Assembly: GCA_963769945.1 (NCBI GenBank)
Contig: CAVYOA010000021.1
Coordinates: forward strand, 1-49,095
Source: WHSW01 sp963769945
GTDB taxonomy: Bacteria > Actinomycetota > Thermoleophilia > Solirubrobacterales > 70-9
Length of the DNA: 49,095 bases
Direction of reading: 5' to 3'
The first letter of the stretch is position 1, and every line of letters starts with the position of its first letter. Shown here piece by piece: positions 34,116-42,845 of the stretch. The position numbers and the translations under genes were made by a program. A model generated the notes under the pieces. The model was not told the DNA's origin. It was given only the letters and a program-made list of their open reading frames with translations, and did not search any database.

Positions 34116-35258
34116 CTAGCCGCGTAAGAGGAACGCGATCCGAAAGCTGAGCGCTTCCAGCGCGAGCTGCTCGGAGACGTTGACCGTAAGCCGGCGGCGC
34201 GTCTCCATCACGAGCTCGGCGGCCCGCCGGGCGCGACGCGGGTCGAGCTCGGCCGCGTCGCGCTCGAGCTCGGCAACGCGATCGCTGTTGAGCACGAACT
34301 CGGCGGCACCGTCGCCAACGGCGGCGAGATCGCGTAGCCAGGCGCCGAGCAGGGCAAGTCCGAGGTCGAGGGCCGCCGTCCGTGCTCGGCGAGAGACACG
34401 CTTGGCGAGCTCCTCGGCATCACGGGCGCGCTTTCGCGCGGCCTGCCCGGTGCGCTCGGTGGCCTCCTCCTCGACCCCTGCGGCACGGTCGCGAACCTCG
34501 TCGGCAGCCAGCTCTCCGGCCTGCTCGGCGGCGATCGTGAGTGCGAGCCACGGCGCCCCGCCGAGCTCGCCCGAACGAGCCGAATGAGCCAGCTCCTCGA
34601 CCGCCGCGCGCATCGCGGCGCCCTCGGGCGCAAGCAGGAAGCGGGCGCGCTCTCCATCGCCGCCGCAAAGCCGCGACGCGGCTCGGCGCGTGGCGGCATC
34701 GTCGCGCCCGTCGAGGCGCGCCTCGATCGCCTCGGGAGCCAAGCGTGAGAAGGTCACGGTGCGACAGCGCGAGCGCACGGTCTCCAGCAGCGCTTCGGGC
34801 TCGGCACTGACGAGGATCAGGTGGGCGAAGGGGGGCGGCTCCTCCAGTGTTTTCAGGAGGGCGTTCTGGCTTTCCTCGGCCAACGTCTCCGCCGCTTCGA
34901 TAACGAAAACTCGGCGTTCGCCCTCGAACGGGCGATAGGCCACCGCTGAGATCACGCGCTCGCGCACCTCTTCGACCAGATGCTGGACTCCGGGCGGGCG
35001 CAACCAGACGAGGTCGGGATGCGGCGACGGATCCGCGAGGGCGCGGCGGCGGGCGTCGTCAGGGTCGGGCGCGCCGTCGGCAAGCAGTTCCGCCGCCAGA
35101 GCGCGCGCCGCCGCACGCTTGCCCGAGCCGGCCGGCCCTACAAGCAGGTAGGCATGAAAGGGGTCGGCGACCGCAATCGCCATCGCGAAGCGGGCGCCGG
35201 GCTGCTCGGCCGTGGCCGTTTCGATCGACGGCGGGATTTGGGCGCTTGTGGTGGTCAT
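34116..35258 (-). CDS. holB: DNA polymerase III subunit delta prime
   Basis: This 380-residue clamp-loader ATPase-like subunit opens with Walker A YLLVGPAGSGKRAAARALA. It contains HPDLVWLRPPGVQHLVEEVR, FEGERRVFVIEAAETLAEES, QNALLKTLEEPPPFAHLILV and the SRC-type motif LLETVRSRCRTVTFSRL. The four zinc cysteines common in delta prime and gamma/tau are not visible. A long charged helical insert (EEEATERTGQAARKRARDAE) precedes the C-terminal collar domain. Together with delta and tau it would load the sliding clamp. The thymidylate kinase gene lies just upstream on the same strand, as in many bacteria. Confidence 0.88.
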   Translation of the reverse strand: MTTTSAQIPPSIETATAEQPGARFAMAIAVADPFHAYLLVGPAGSGKRAAARALAAELLADGAPDPDDARRRALADPSPHPDLVWLRPPGVQHLVEEVRERVISAVAYRPFEGERRVFVIEAAETLAEESQNALLKTLEEPPPFAHLILVSAEPEALLETVRSRCRTVTFSRLAPEAIEARLDGRDDAATRRAASRLCGGDGERARFLLAPEGAAMRAAVEELAHSARSGELGGAPWLALTIAAEQAGELAADEVRDRAAGVEEEATERTGQAARKRARDAEELAKRVSRRARTAALDLGLALLGAWLRDLAAVGDGAAEFVLNSDRVAELERDAAELDPRRARRAAELVMETRRRLTVNVSEQLALEALSFRIAFLLRG

Positions 35259-35429
35259 CTCAAGATTGCGCGAGATTCGATCGCCCGAACGGCGGCAGTA
35301 AAGGGAGGGAGTCGGCTAAATCCGGTCGGGCTACAGACGTCAACGACGTTATCCACCTATAGCGAGGCAAAAGTCGACCACGTCCGTTCCGGGCTCGCTG
35401 CGACGCCTTGACCGCCTTCACCGCTCCCT

Positions 35430-36096
35430 TCACCGCTGCCGTTGACGGACCGCCTCCATCACCCGATCATGCACGTCGTCCGGCTCACCGGCTCCGTCGA
35501 TGACCACGATCCGCTGCGGGTGGCTCTTGGCCAACTCGTCATAGGCAGCCGCCACCTCACGCTGAAACTCGATCCCGCGCGCTTCGAAGCGATCGTCGCC
35601 GTCGCGCCCTCCTTTCTCGACGCGTTGCTGGCCTCGGCGCTGAGCCTCCTGCGCGTCGATCCGGATCAGCAAGCGTCAGGTCGGGTACGCAGCCACCGAC
35701 GACGAGCGTGTTCATCTGCTCGACCAGCTCGCGCCCGATCTCGAACGCGCCGCGGCCCTCGCGGCCGGGCTCATCAACGTAGAGCTCTCCCAGCGCCGCA
35801 GCTTGGTAGGCAACGGTGGAGTCGATGTAGCGATCGCAGACGATCTCGCGCCCCTGATCGGCGGCGGGTCCAATCACCGTCGCCGCAAGCTGAGCCCGCG
35901 CGGCGCCGAAGAGCAGCAGCTCCGCTCCGATGTTGAGCTCCAGGTCCGGGGTCTTGAGAATCTCGCGAATGCGCTCACCGGCATCGGTGCCGCCGGGCTC
36001 ACGCAAGAGCAGCGTCTCGGGGCCGAGCGCCTCGGCCAGCAGCGCCGCCTGCGTCGTCTTGCCGGAGCGGTCGATGCCCTCGAGGGTGATGAACAC
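35430..36096 (-). CDS. tmk: Thymidylate kinase (dTMP kinase), one frameshift
   Basis: Tmk phosphorylates dTMP to dTDP. Walker A is FITLEGIDRSGKTTQAALLA; then REPGGTDAGERIREIL (DR-type substrate loop), LLLFGAARAQLAATVI, and REIVCDRYIDSTVAYQ (DRY/H motif). Near 35665 one extra base shifts the frame. VPDLTL continues as LIRIDAQEAQRRGQQRVEKG in the other frame, and on to FEARGIEFQREVAAAYDEL and the stop at 35430. The repaired length of about 221 residues is normal. As an essential enzyme it is very unlikely to be truly broken, so this frameshift argues for sequence errors in the window. It follows topA by 18 bases. Confidence 0.9.
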
Positions 36097-36114
36097 CGGG
36101 CGGCGCTAACGGCT

Positions 36115-38463
36115 CTAGGTCCGGGCCCGCTTGGTCCGCGCCGTCGTCGGCGCGGGCTTCTTCGGCCGTCTGCGCCCGCCGCCCTTGGCCGGCTGCTTCG
36201 GGGCATCGGCATCAGCGGGGGCCGTCTCTTCCGCGCCGTCGTCGCCAGCGGCCTTGGCCTTCTCCCGGGCCTCCTTGGCGGCCTCGCGCTCGGCACGCTT
36301 CTCGCGCATCTCGACCATCGTCGGGCAGTCGTCGTTGAGACAGAGCTTCCACGGACGCCCGGGCCCGCGCTTCTTCACCGTCAGCCGCGGGCGCTCGCCG
36401 CAGACCGAGCAGACCTCCTCGAGCCGCCAGAGCTCAAAGAAACGTCCCGGTAGCGGACCGCTGACGCGACACGAATCGGGCGACTCGGGGTCGTCGCGAT
36501 TCCAGCCCTCGCACCCGTACATCCGCTTGCCGCCCTTGAGGTCGATGATCCGCAGCCGATTGGGCTCGCCGTTTTCGCGCTTGCGCCCCGCCTGCTCGCA
36601 GACCTTGCAGGGACCGAGGAACTTGTCCTCGTCCATCCCCTCCCAGATCTGCTTGGCGAGGTCGTCCTTTTTTTCCTCGAGCTCGGTGGTTGTCGTGTGC
36701 AGCATCTCGCGGCTGATCCGCACGACCTCGTCCTTGGAAGTCTCGCCGGCGGCGATCTTGTCCATATCGAGCTCGAGCTCGGCCGTCATCTCCGGCGTCG
36801 CCATCCGCGGCACGTACTCGTGAAAGGCCTTGTACAGCGCGATCCCCGTCTCCGAGGGAATCGGCGGGTTGGCGTAGGCATAGCCGCGGTCGTAGAGCTT
36901 CTGAATGATGTCGGCGCGCGTCGCCTTGGTCCCGAGGCCGCGCTCTTCCATCAGCTCGATCAGCTTGCCCTGGCTGATCCGCGAAGGCGGCTGAGTCTCC
37001 TTGTCGACGATCCAAGGCTCACCGTCGATCTCGAGGCTCTGACCTTCGGCCAGCGCCGGAATCTCATCGTCGGAGGAGCGGGCGTAGGTGTAGATCGAGG
37101 CATAGCCGGGGTCGACGACGACCGAGCCGCGAACGAAATACGTCTCCGAGCCCGCCTCGATGTCGGCGCGCGTCGACTCGGTGATCATCGGCTCCGAGAA
37201 GGTGGCGAGAAAGCGCCGCACGACGAGCTCATAGACGCGCCGCTTGGGGCCCTCGAGCGCGTTGGGATAGACCGCCTGGGTCGGGTAGATCGGCGGGTGG
37301 TCGGTCGTTTCCTTCTTGCCACGTGTGGCAACGAGCTCGCCCTTGTCGAGCAGGCCCTTGGCGGCGTCGAAGTCGGGGATGCGCACAAGCGCGCTGACCA
37401 GCTCGCGCGTGTTCAGCGACTTCGGATAGACCGTGTTGTCGGTACGCGGATAGGAGATGAAGCCGTCCATGTAGAGGTCCTCGGCGATCCGCATCGCCGC
37501 CGCGGGAGTGATGCCCAGGCGGGAGGAGGCGTCGGTCGTGAACGCGGTCGTGTTCAGCGGCGTCGGCGGCTTGCGCGTGTTTCGCTTCGAGGAGACCTCC
37601 TTGACGACGCCCGGGCTCTTGGTCCCGGCCAGAGCCGCGTCGGCCTCGGCCTTGTCCCAGAACTTGTCGGTCGCATGGTGGGCCTCGAAGCTGCCGTCGG
37701 GGTGAGAGAAGTTCGCAAACAGCTCCCAGAAGGGCTTGGCGACATGGGCGCGGCGCTCGAGCTCGCGCTCGACGATCAGCGCCAGGGTCGGGCTCTGGAC
37801 GCGGCCGACCGATAGGAAGTTGGAACCAAAGCGCCGGCTTGCGAGCGACACGGCGCGGGTCAGCGTCGCGCCCCAGATCAGGTCGATGTCCTGGCGCGCG
37901 GAACCGGCGTAGGCGAGGTCGTATGAAAGCTGGTCGAGGTTCGAGAAGGCGCGCTCGATCTCCTCCTTGGTCAGAGCCGAGTAGCGGGCGCGCTGGATCG
38001 GGGGCTGAGTTGCGATCAGTTCACGGGCCGGCTCGGCCCCGGCGGCGACGGAGTCGTCACCGGCATTTGTTGTGGCGACGCCGGGGTTGACCTCGAGGAT
38101 CTGCTGCAGCGCCTCGAGGCCGATGAGCTCACCCTCGCGGTCGTAGTCGGTGGCGATCACGATCGAGTCGGCTTCCTTGGCCAGCTTGCGCACCGCCTTG
38201 ACCACGTTCTTGTCGGTCGGCTCGGGCACGAGCTGGGCGTCGATCAGGTCATGCAGGTCGGTTTCCTGCCAGTTCGAATAGCCCTCGGGAAAGGCGACAC
38301 CCATGACGTGACCCTTGAGGCCGACCGTCATCTGCGGGCCGGTTTCGTCGGTCCAGGTATAGAACGGAACCTTGTATGTGGCGTCGTCGGACGCCTCGCC
38401 ACCACTGAGGATCTCGGCGATCTTCTTGGCGGAGTTGTTCTTCTCGGTGACTATCAGTCGCAT
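36115..38463 (-). CDS. topA: Type IA DNA topoisomerase I, archaeal-like form
   Basis: The 782-residue enzyme relaxes negative supercoils. The TOPRIM domain is at the N-terminus: RLIVTEKNNSAKKIAEIL and IVIATDYDREGELIGLEAL (D-x-D-x-E). The active-site Tyr (about residue 338) lies in YMDGFISYPRTDNTVYPKSL. Other blocks are SVGRVQSPTLALIVERELE, PTPLNTTAFTTDASSRLG, and HPPIYPTQAVYP. Two zinc ribbons follow (GPCKVCEQAGRK with a later GCEGW, and EVCSVCGERPRL with LCLNDDCP). The C-terminal tail is Lys/Ala/Pro-rich, as in actinobacterial TopA. The sequence is closer in style to archaeal than to E. coli TopA (short, SGGEASDDATYKVP instead of usual spacing), by impression only. Confidence 0.92.
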   Translation of the reverse strand: MRLIVTEKNNSAKKIAEILSGGEASDDATYKVPFYTWTDETGPQMTVGLKGHVMGVAFPEGYSNWQETDLHDLIDAQLVPEPTDKNVVKAVRKLAKEADSIVIATDYDREGELIGLEALQQILEVNPGVATTNAGDDSVAAGAEPARELIATQPPIQRARYSALTKEEIERAFSNLDQLSYDLAYAGSARQDIDLIWGATLTRAVSLASRRFGSNFLSVGRVQSPTLALIVERELERRAHVAKPFWELFANFSHPDGSFEAHHATDKFWDKAEADAALAGTKSPGVVKEVSSKRNTRKPPTPLNTTAFTTDASSRLGITPAAAMRIAEDLYMDGFISYPRTDNTVYPKSLNTRELVSALVRIPDFDAAKGLLDKGELVATRGKKETTDHPPIYPTQAVYPNALEGPKRRVYELVVRRFLATFSEPMITESTRADIEAGSETYFVRGSVVVDPGYASIYTYARSSDDEIPALAEGQSLEIDGEPWIVDKETQPPSRISQGKLIELMEERGLGTKATRADIIQKLYDRGYAYANPPIPSETGIALYKAFHEYVPRMATPEMTAELELDMDKIAAGETSKDEVVRISREMLHTTTTELEEKKDDLAKQIWEGMDEDKFLGPCKVCEQAGRKRENGEPNRLRIIDLKGGKRMYGCEGWNRDDPESPDSCRVSGPLPGRFFELWRLEEVCSVCGERPRLTVKKRGPGRPWKLCLNDDCPTMVEMREKRAEREAAKEAREKAKAAGDDGAEETAPADADAPKQPAKGGGRRRPKKPAPTTARTKRART

Positions 38464-38565
38464 TTCGGCGCGAGAGTAGCAGGGGGTTCTAACGGCCCAA
38501 CTAAGTACTACCGGCGCCGGCGACCGCTTCGGCGGGGGTCATGTGCCCCGCGTATCCTCGCCCGC

Positions 38566-39204
38566 TTGGCCGACTTGGTGATCTTCGATTGCGATGGCGT
38601 CCTGGTCGATTCCGAGCCGATCACCTGCGCGGTGATGGCTGCCTGCCTGACCGAGATCGGCCTTTCGACGACGACCGAGCAGTGCATGGCCGACTACGTC
38701 GGCAGCTGGTGGCCCGACGCCGTCGCAGACATCGAAGCCAAGCTCGGCCATCCCTTGCCCGACGGCTTCACCGAGCAGTACCGAGCCCGCCAGAACGCCG
38801 CCCTGGCCGAGGGTGTGGAGCCGGTTGCCGGCGTGGTCGAGGTGCTCGATCAGCTCGCGGGAACGCCGATCTGCGTCGCCTCCAACGGCACCCATACGAA
38901 GATGGAGATCACGCTCGCCTCGGCCGGGCTCGCCGAGCGCTTTCAAGGCCGCATCTTCAGCGCCACCGAGGTCGAGCGCGGTAAGCCCGCGCCCGATCTC
39001 TTCCTCCACGCAGCGACGACGCTCGGCGCCGAGCCAGCGGCGTGCGCGGTTGTCGAGGACTCGCCGCTGGGGATCGAGGCAGCGCTCGCCGCCGGTATGG
39101 CCGCCTTCGCCTATACCGGTCACGTCGAGGCGAGCATCCTCGCCGCAGCCGGGGCGATCACGTTCGAGGCGATGGCCGAGCTGCCAGCGCTGCTCGAAGG
39201 CTGA
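38566..39204 (+). CDS. HAD-superfamily hydrolase (beta-phosphoglucomutase-like)
   Basis: A 212-residue HAD phosphatase or mutase. Motif I is VIFDCDGVLVDSEP, with the nucleophile and general-acid Asp. Motif II is CVASNGTHTKMEITLASAG, motif III has Lys in EVERGKPAPDLFLHA, and motif IV is CAVVEDSPLGIEAALAAGM. The four-helix cap (residues 20-85) is the type found in phosphoglucomutase and phosphoglycolate-phosphatase relatives. The start is probably TTG 38566 (LADLVIFDCDG); no ATG precedes it in frame nearby. The substrate is unknown. It diverges from topA across 102 bases, and the precorrin-2 dehydrogenase gene follows 50 bases after it. Confidence 0.85.
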   Translation: MADLVIFDCDGVLVDSEPITCAVMAACLTEIGLSTTTEQCMADYVGSWWPDAVADIEAKLGHPLPDGFTEQYRARQNAALAEGVEPVAGVVEVLDQLAGTPICVASNGTHTKMEITLASAGLAERFQGRIFSATEVERGKPAPDLFLHAATTLGAEPAACAVVEDSPLGIEAALAAGMAAFAYTGHVEASILAAAGAITFEAMAELPALLEG

Positions 39205-39254
39205 CGGCGGGTCAAATCGTCAGCAGCCCTGCGCCACGCACTAACCTCAGCACC

Positions 39255-40001
39255 GTGCCCGCTCAGTCCTATCCAGGCAAGGAGTGCGTGTGCCAGTTTC
39301 GCCGCGGCATCTGCGATCAGAGCTGCGTCCGCGGCATGCTCGAGACGCCGTTCTACATCGCCTGCCTGCGCCTCTCGGGCCGCGACTGCCTCGTCGTCGG
39401 CGGCGGCGAGATCGGGCTGGAGAAGGTCGACGGCCTGCTCGCCTGCGACGGCAAGGTGACCCTGGTCGCACCCGAGGCGACCGCCGAGCTGCGCGCGCTC
39501 GCCGACGAGGGCTCGATCACCTGGGAGCGGCGCGAATACGAGGCCGCAGACCTCGAGGGCAAGTTCCTGGCGATCGCCGCCACCGACGACACCGACGTCA
39601 ACATCTCCGTCTACGACGACGCCGAGCGCCGGGCGATGCTGGTCAACGTCGTCGACGTGCCCTCGCTCTGCAACTTCATCCTGCCGGCGATCGTGCGCAC
39701 CGGGCCGCTGGCGATCGCGATCTCGACCGCCGGCGCCTCGCCGGCGCTGGCGAAGCGGATCAAGCGCGAGATCGCCGACAGCTTCGGCGAGCCCTACGCG
39801 CGGCTGGCGGTGATGCTCAACGACGCCCGCGGCTGGGCGAAGGCGACGCTGCCGACCTACCAGGACCGCAAGGCCTTCTTCGAGGGGATCGTCAACGGCG
39901 ATCCCGATCCGATCGAGCTGGTCCGCGACGGGCGCGAGCGCGAGGTGCTCGCGCTGATCGAAGCGGCGAAGGAGGCCACGGCGCGCCGTCGGCCCCCGTG
40001 A
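39255..40001 (+). CDS. Precorrin-2 dehydrogenase / siroheme synthase N-terminal type, with a Cys-rich N-terminal extension
   Basis: The 248-residue enzyme oxidises precorrin-2 to sirohydrochlorin with NAD, on the way to siroheme or cobalamin. The domain begins [20 protein letters not shown] and continues [60 protein letters not shown] and [20 protein letters not shown]. Only the dehydrogenase (CysG-N/Met8-like) part is present; no uroporphyrinogen methylase domain is fused. The first 30 residues are unusual: [18 protein letters not shown] has four Cys, which could bind metal or an iron-sulfur cluster. GTG 39255 is taken as start because it keeps that extension. ATG 39335 would remove it and start at the canonical domain. 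Confidence 0.85.
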
Positions 40002-40049
40002 ACCCGCTCGCGTCTACATCGGCTCGTCGTCCTGATCGCCTCTCGATCG

Positions 40050-40149
40050 GTGCGGATCCCGCCACACGCGACCCGCAAGTGCCACCTGCGGCGCCCAGGT
40101 CGAGCTCGGCATGGCGTGCCAGGTCTGCGACTGCCGGTTGATCAACTGA
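40050..40149 (+). pseudogene. Very small zinc-ribbon-like protein, one extra base
   Basis: If one C is dropped near 40083, a 32-residue frame from GTG 40050 reads TRKCTCGAQVELGMACQVCD and ends CRLIN, followed by a stop. Four or five Cys arranged as C-x-C...C-x-x-C-x-C could hold one zinc. Without the correction no sensible frame exists. It lies just before the aldo/keto reductase that carries many extra bases, and shares the same error type. Such short proteins are easily missed, and this one is tentative. Confidence 0.35.
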
Positions 40150-40150
40150 G

Positions 40151-41150
40151 ACGAGACTCGGCGACTCCGACCTCGAGGTCTCGGAGATCTCACTCGGCTC
40201 CTGGCTCACCTACTCGGGCGGTGTCGAGCGCGAGCAGACCGAGGCCTGCACCCGCGCCGCCTTCGACGCCGGGATCAACTTCTTCGACACCGCCAACGTC
40301 TACGGCACCGGCGCCGCCGAGGAGGCCTGGGGCGAGATCCTCTCCGACTATGACCGCGACTCCTACATCCTCGCGACCAAGGTCTACTTCCCGATGTCGG
40401 AGTCCGACCGCGGGCTCTCGGCCGAGCAGATCGCAAAGCAGATCGACGCCTCGCTGCAGCCGGCTGCGCACCGACTACGTCGACCTCTACCAGTGCCATC
40501 GCTTCGACATCGACGACGCCGATCGAGGAGACGATGGAGGCGCTGACCGCGGTCGGTCGAGTCCGGCAAGGCGCGCTACATCGGCTTCAGCGAGTGGACG
40601 CCGGAGCAGATCCGGCGCGGCGCTCGAGGTCGCCGGGCGCGGCCAAGTTCGTCTCCTCCCAGCCGCAGTACAACATGATCTGGCGCGCGCCCGAGGCCGA
40701 GGTCTTCGCGCTCTGCGCCGAGCAACGGCATCTCGCAGATCGTCTGGTCGCCGCTCGCCCAGGGCGTGCTCACCGGCAAGTACGACGCCGGGCGAGCCGC
40801 CGCCGTCCGGCTCGCGCGCGGCCAGCGACGAGATGAGCGACTTCGCGATCGAGCGCTACATCGAGCGACGAGGTGCTCGAGGCGGTCGCAGCGGCTGCGC
40901 CCGATCGCCGACGAGGCGGGGCCTGTCGATGGTCGCAGCTCGCGCTGGCCTGGATCCTGCGCCGCGAGCGAGGTCGCCTCGGCGATCATCGGCGCCTCGC
41001 GGCCCGAGCAGGTGCACGACAACGCCGCGGCCTCCGGCGGTCGAGCTCTCGGACGACACGCTCGCGGCGATCGACGAAGCGCTCGCCGGCCACACGATCG
41101 AAGGCCAGCGCCTGGGCAACAACGCCAGCGAAGGCGTGCTGCACCGCTAG
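40151..41150 (+). pseudogene. Aldo/keto reductase (voltage-gated K-channel beta-subunit-like), thirteen apparent one-base insertions
   Basis: The repaired protein is about 329 residues and well conserved: LEVSEISLGSWLTYSGGVER, GINFFDTANVYGTGAAEEAW (catalytic Asp and Tyr), ILATKVYFPM (Lys), TDYVDLYQCHRFD (His), SGKARYIGFSEWTPEQIR, SQPQYNMIW, SPLAQGVLTGKYD, GLSMSQLALAWILRRE, SAIIGASRPEQV and a normal end at 41150. The first 290 bases are clean. From 40460 to 41040 the frame breaks thirteen times, each solved by removing one G or C. The start codon is not found; an expected M-x-T-R-L-G-D-S would begin near 40148. This enzyme reduces aldehydes or ketones with NADPH. Confidence 0.8.
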
Positions 41151-41205
41151 CCGGCGGCCGCCGGCCGGGCCCGAACGCGACCATCGCCGGCGTTACGGTG
41201 CGGCG

Positions 41206-41352
41206 ATGCCGGTCTCGTTGCTGCTCGCCCACCTCGGCCTTCACGGCGGGGAGAATCCGCTCAGCGGGCTCTTTACCGACCTGCTCTTTTTGGCGGGGCC
41301 GGTGCTGGTACTCGGCGCGGCCTGGCTGTACGTGCACCGGGCCAGCCGATGA
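41206..41352 (+). CDS. Small membrane protein
   Basis: A 48-residue protein from ATG 41206 with one hydrophobic helix (TDLLFLAGPVLVLGAAWLYV) and a polar, His-containing N-terminal part (LAHLGLHGGENPLSG). Its stop overlaps the start of the next membrane-protein gene as ATGA, so both are likely translated together. No family is recognised. Confidence 0.55.
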   Translation: MPVSLLLAHLGLHGGENPLSGLFTDLLFLAGPVLVLGAAWLYVHRASR

Positions 41353-41867
41353 GAGCCGCATGGCGCAGGTTCTGGGCCTGGTACGAGCGCCACTACACGC
41401 TCAACATCTCGATCGCCGCCGGGCTCTTCGTGCTCCAGCTCGTGCACCTGTTTTGGCTCGGTGCCGACGTCATCGCCTACCGCCTCTTCGACGAGAGCTT
41501 CTGGGATCCCTCGCCGCTGGTCGAGCACCTGATCGTCGTCGTCGACTACACCGAGATCCCGGCGCTGATCGGAGGCTCGCTGATCTACATCAACGAGCTG
41601 CGAAAGGGGTTCGCGGCTGGACCTGTGCTGATGCTGATCTTCCTCAACTCACAGTGGTTTCACATCTTCTGGATCACCGACGAATTCATCGTCGACGAGT
41701 TCTCGGGCGCCTCGGGTGGCAGCTCCCTGCCGAGCTGGGCGGCGTGGGTCGCGATCCTGATCGACTACCTCGAGCTGCCGATCATCTTCGACACGCTGCG
41801 ACGGCTGGGCGGAGCGCTGCGCGATCGTCGCGGCTCGGAGGCGGCGGAGGCGATCCGCGAAGGCTGA
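41349..41867 (+). CDS. Multi-pass membrane protein
   Basis: This 172-residue protein starts within ATGA that ends the small membrane-protein gene. Four hydrophobic segments are visible: LNISIAAGLFVLQLVHLFWL, VVVDYTEIPALIGGSLIYIN, GPVLMLIFLNSQWFHIFWIT and AAWVAILIDYLELPIIFDTL. Polar residues within the helices (D-Y-T-E-I-P, Q-W-F-H, D-Y-L-E-L-P) occur as two similar D-Y-x-E-x-P blocks in helices 2 and 4, which suggests an internal repeat and possibly a metal or proton site. Function unknown. It converges with the hemolysin III gene, 7 bases apart. Confidence 0.65.
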   Translation: MRAAWRRFWAWYERHYTLNISIAAGLFVLQLVHLFWLGADVIAYRLFDESFWDPSPLVEHLIVVVDYTEIPALIGGSLIYINELRKGFAAGPVLMLIFLNSQWFHIFWITDEFIVDEFSGASGGSSLPSWAAWVAILIDYLELPIIFDTLRRLGGALRDRRGSEAAEAIREG

Positions 41868-41874
41868 GGCTGCG

Positions 41875-42732
41875 CTATCGCGGCAGGGCGTAAAACGCGA
41901 CCGCGGCGAAGTGCGCCGCGGCGGCCGCGAGCACGAGCACGTGGAAGATCTCGTGGTAGCCGAAGACGGTCGGGCTGGGATCGGGGCGGCCGGTCGCATA
42001 GACGACCGCGCCGGTTAGATAGAGCGCTCCGCCACCACCGATCAAGAGGCCGGCGATGAGCCCGGTCTCGGCGATGATCGCGGGGAAGCCGATCGCGCCG
42101 ATCAGCCCGACGGTGACGTAGACGATCGCCGACACCCATTTCGGCGACGACGTCCAAGCGAGCTCGACGACGGTGCCGGCGAAAGCGCCGGCCCAGACCG
42201 CGATCAGCAGCGCCGTTGCCAGCGGGCCCTCCATCACCAGCAAAGAAAACGGCGTCACCGTGCCGGCGATGAGGACGAAGATCATCGCGTGGTCGAGGCG
42301 GCGCATCCACTGGCGCGAGGCGGGCCGCTTCCAATCGACGCGGTGATAGAGCGCGCTGACGCCGAGCAGGGCGGAGAGGCTGGCGGCGTAGATCGCGACG
42401 GCGACCGTCGCCTCGGTGCCTTTGGCGAGCAGGATCAGCGCGGTGCCGAGCAGCAGCGAGATGAAGAACGCGTACTCATGCGAGACACCGCGAAGGCGCG
42501 GCTTGATCTTCGCGATCTGCTCGGCCGCCGCCTCCTTCGCCGTGGCGACCGTGTCGGCCGCTGCGGCCTTGGCGTCGGCGAAGCCCTCGACGGCCGCCTC
42601 GCGCGCGTCGGTGACCTTCTCGACCGCGGCGTCGCGGCGCTCGCCCATCGCCTCGAGCGCAGCTTCGCGTCGATCGCCCATCGCCTCCATCGCAGCTTCG
42701 CGACGCTCGTTGAATTTCTCCCCGGGACTCAT
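41875..42732 (-). CDS. Hemolysin III / TrhA-family membrane protein with N-terminal helical repeats
   Basis: Residues 80-285 are a seven-helix hemolysin III (PAQR-like) domain with its conserved polar residues: SALYHRVDW, RRLDHAMIFVLIAGTVTP and GYHEIFHVLVLAAAAAHF, whose His and Asp form the putative zinc site. TrhA relatives in other bacteria affect membrane energetics and lipids. Residues 1-78 are unusual: repeats of about 11 residues (RREAAMEAMGD, RREAALEAMGE, RRDAAVEKVTD, AREAAVEGFAD) give a long amphipathic helix like apolipoprotein or LEA repeats. The usual domain would start at LRGVSHEYAFF. The start ATG 42732 is the only one that keeps the repeats. Confidence 0.85.
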   Translation of the reverse strand: MSPGEKFNERREAAMEAMGDRREAALEAMGERRDAAVEKVTDAREAAVEGFADAKAAAADTVATAKEAAAEQIAKIKPRLRGVSHEYAFFISLLLGTALILLAKGTEATVAVAIYAASLSALLGVSALYHRVDWKRPASRQWMRRLDHAMIFVLIAGTVTPFSLLVMEGPLATALLIAVWAGAFAGTVVELAWTSSPKWVSAIVYVTVGLIGAIGFPAIIAETGLIAGLLIGGGGALYLTGAVVYATGRPDPSPTVFGYHEIFHVLVLAAAAAHFAAVAFYALPR

Positions 42733-42790
42733 CTCGGCTCATTATCGCCCGAGCCCCCGATGACTGGCAAGTCATACCGGTTTCGCCGCT

Positions 42791-42830
42791 ACATCTAGTG
42801 TGAGGTCGTGGGAGGACAACACTAGTTCAA
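42791..42830 (+). promoter_or_regulatory. Two candidate NrdR boxes
   Basis: ACATCTAGTGTG (42791-42802) and ACACTAGTTC (near 42819-42828) share ACACTAG in opposite orientation around CTAG centres 27 bases apart. Both lie 16-55 bases upstream of nrdR. NrdR boxes are paired palindromes of the ACACWATATATWGTGT type, usually about 31 bases between centres, so the match is only partial. Confidence 0.35.
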
Positions 42831-42845
42831 GTAGAATCCATAGTC

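Noticed and set aside
35259..35429. Possible small RNA or gene between holB and tmk
   Set aside because: No stable hairpin, terminator or plausible small frame could be seen in the 171 bases.
35650..35680. Programmed ribosomal frameshifting in tmk
   Set aside because: No slippery heptamer or downstream pseudoknot is evident, and the same one-base pattern occurs in unrelated genes, which points to sequence error.
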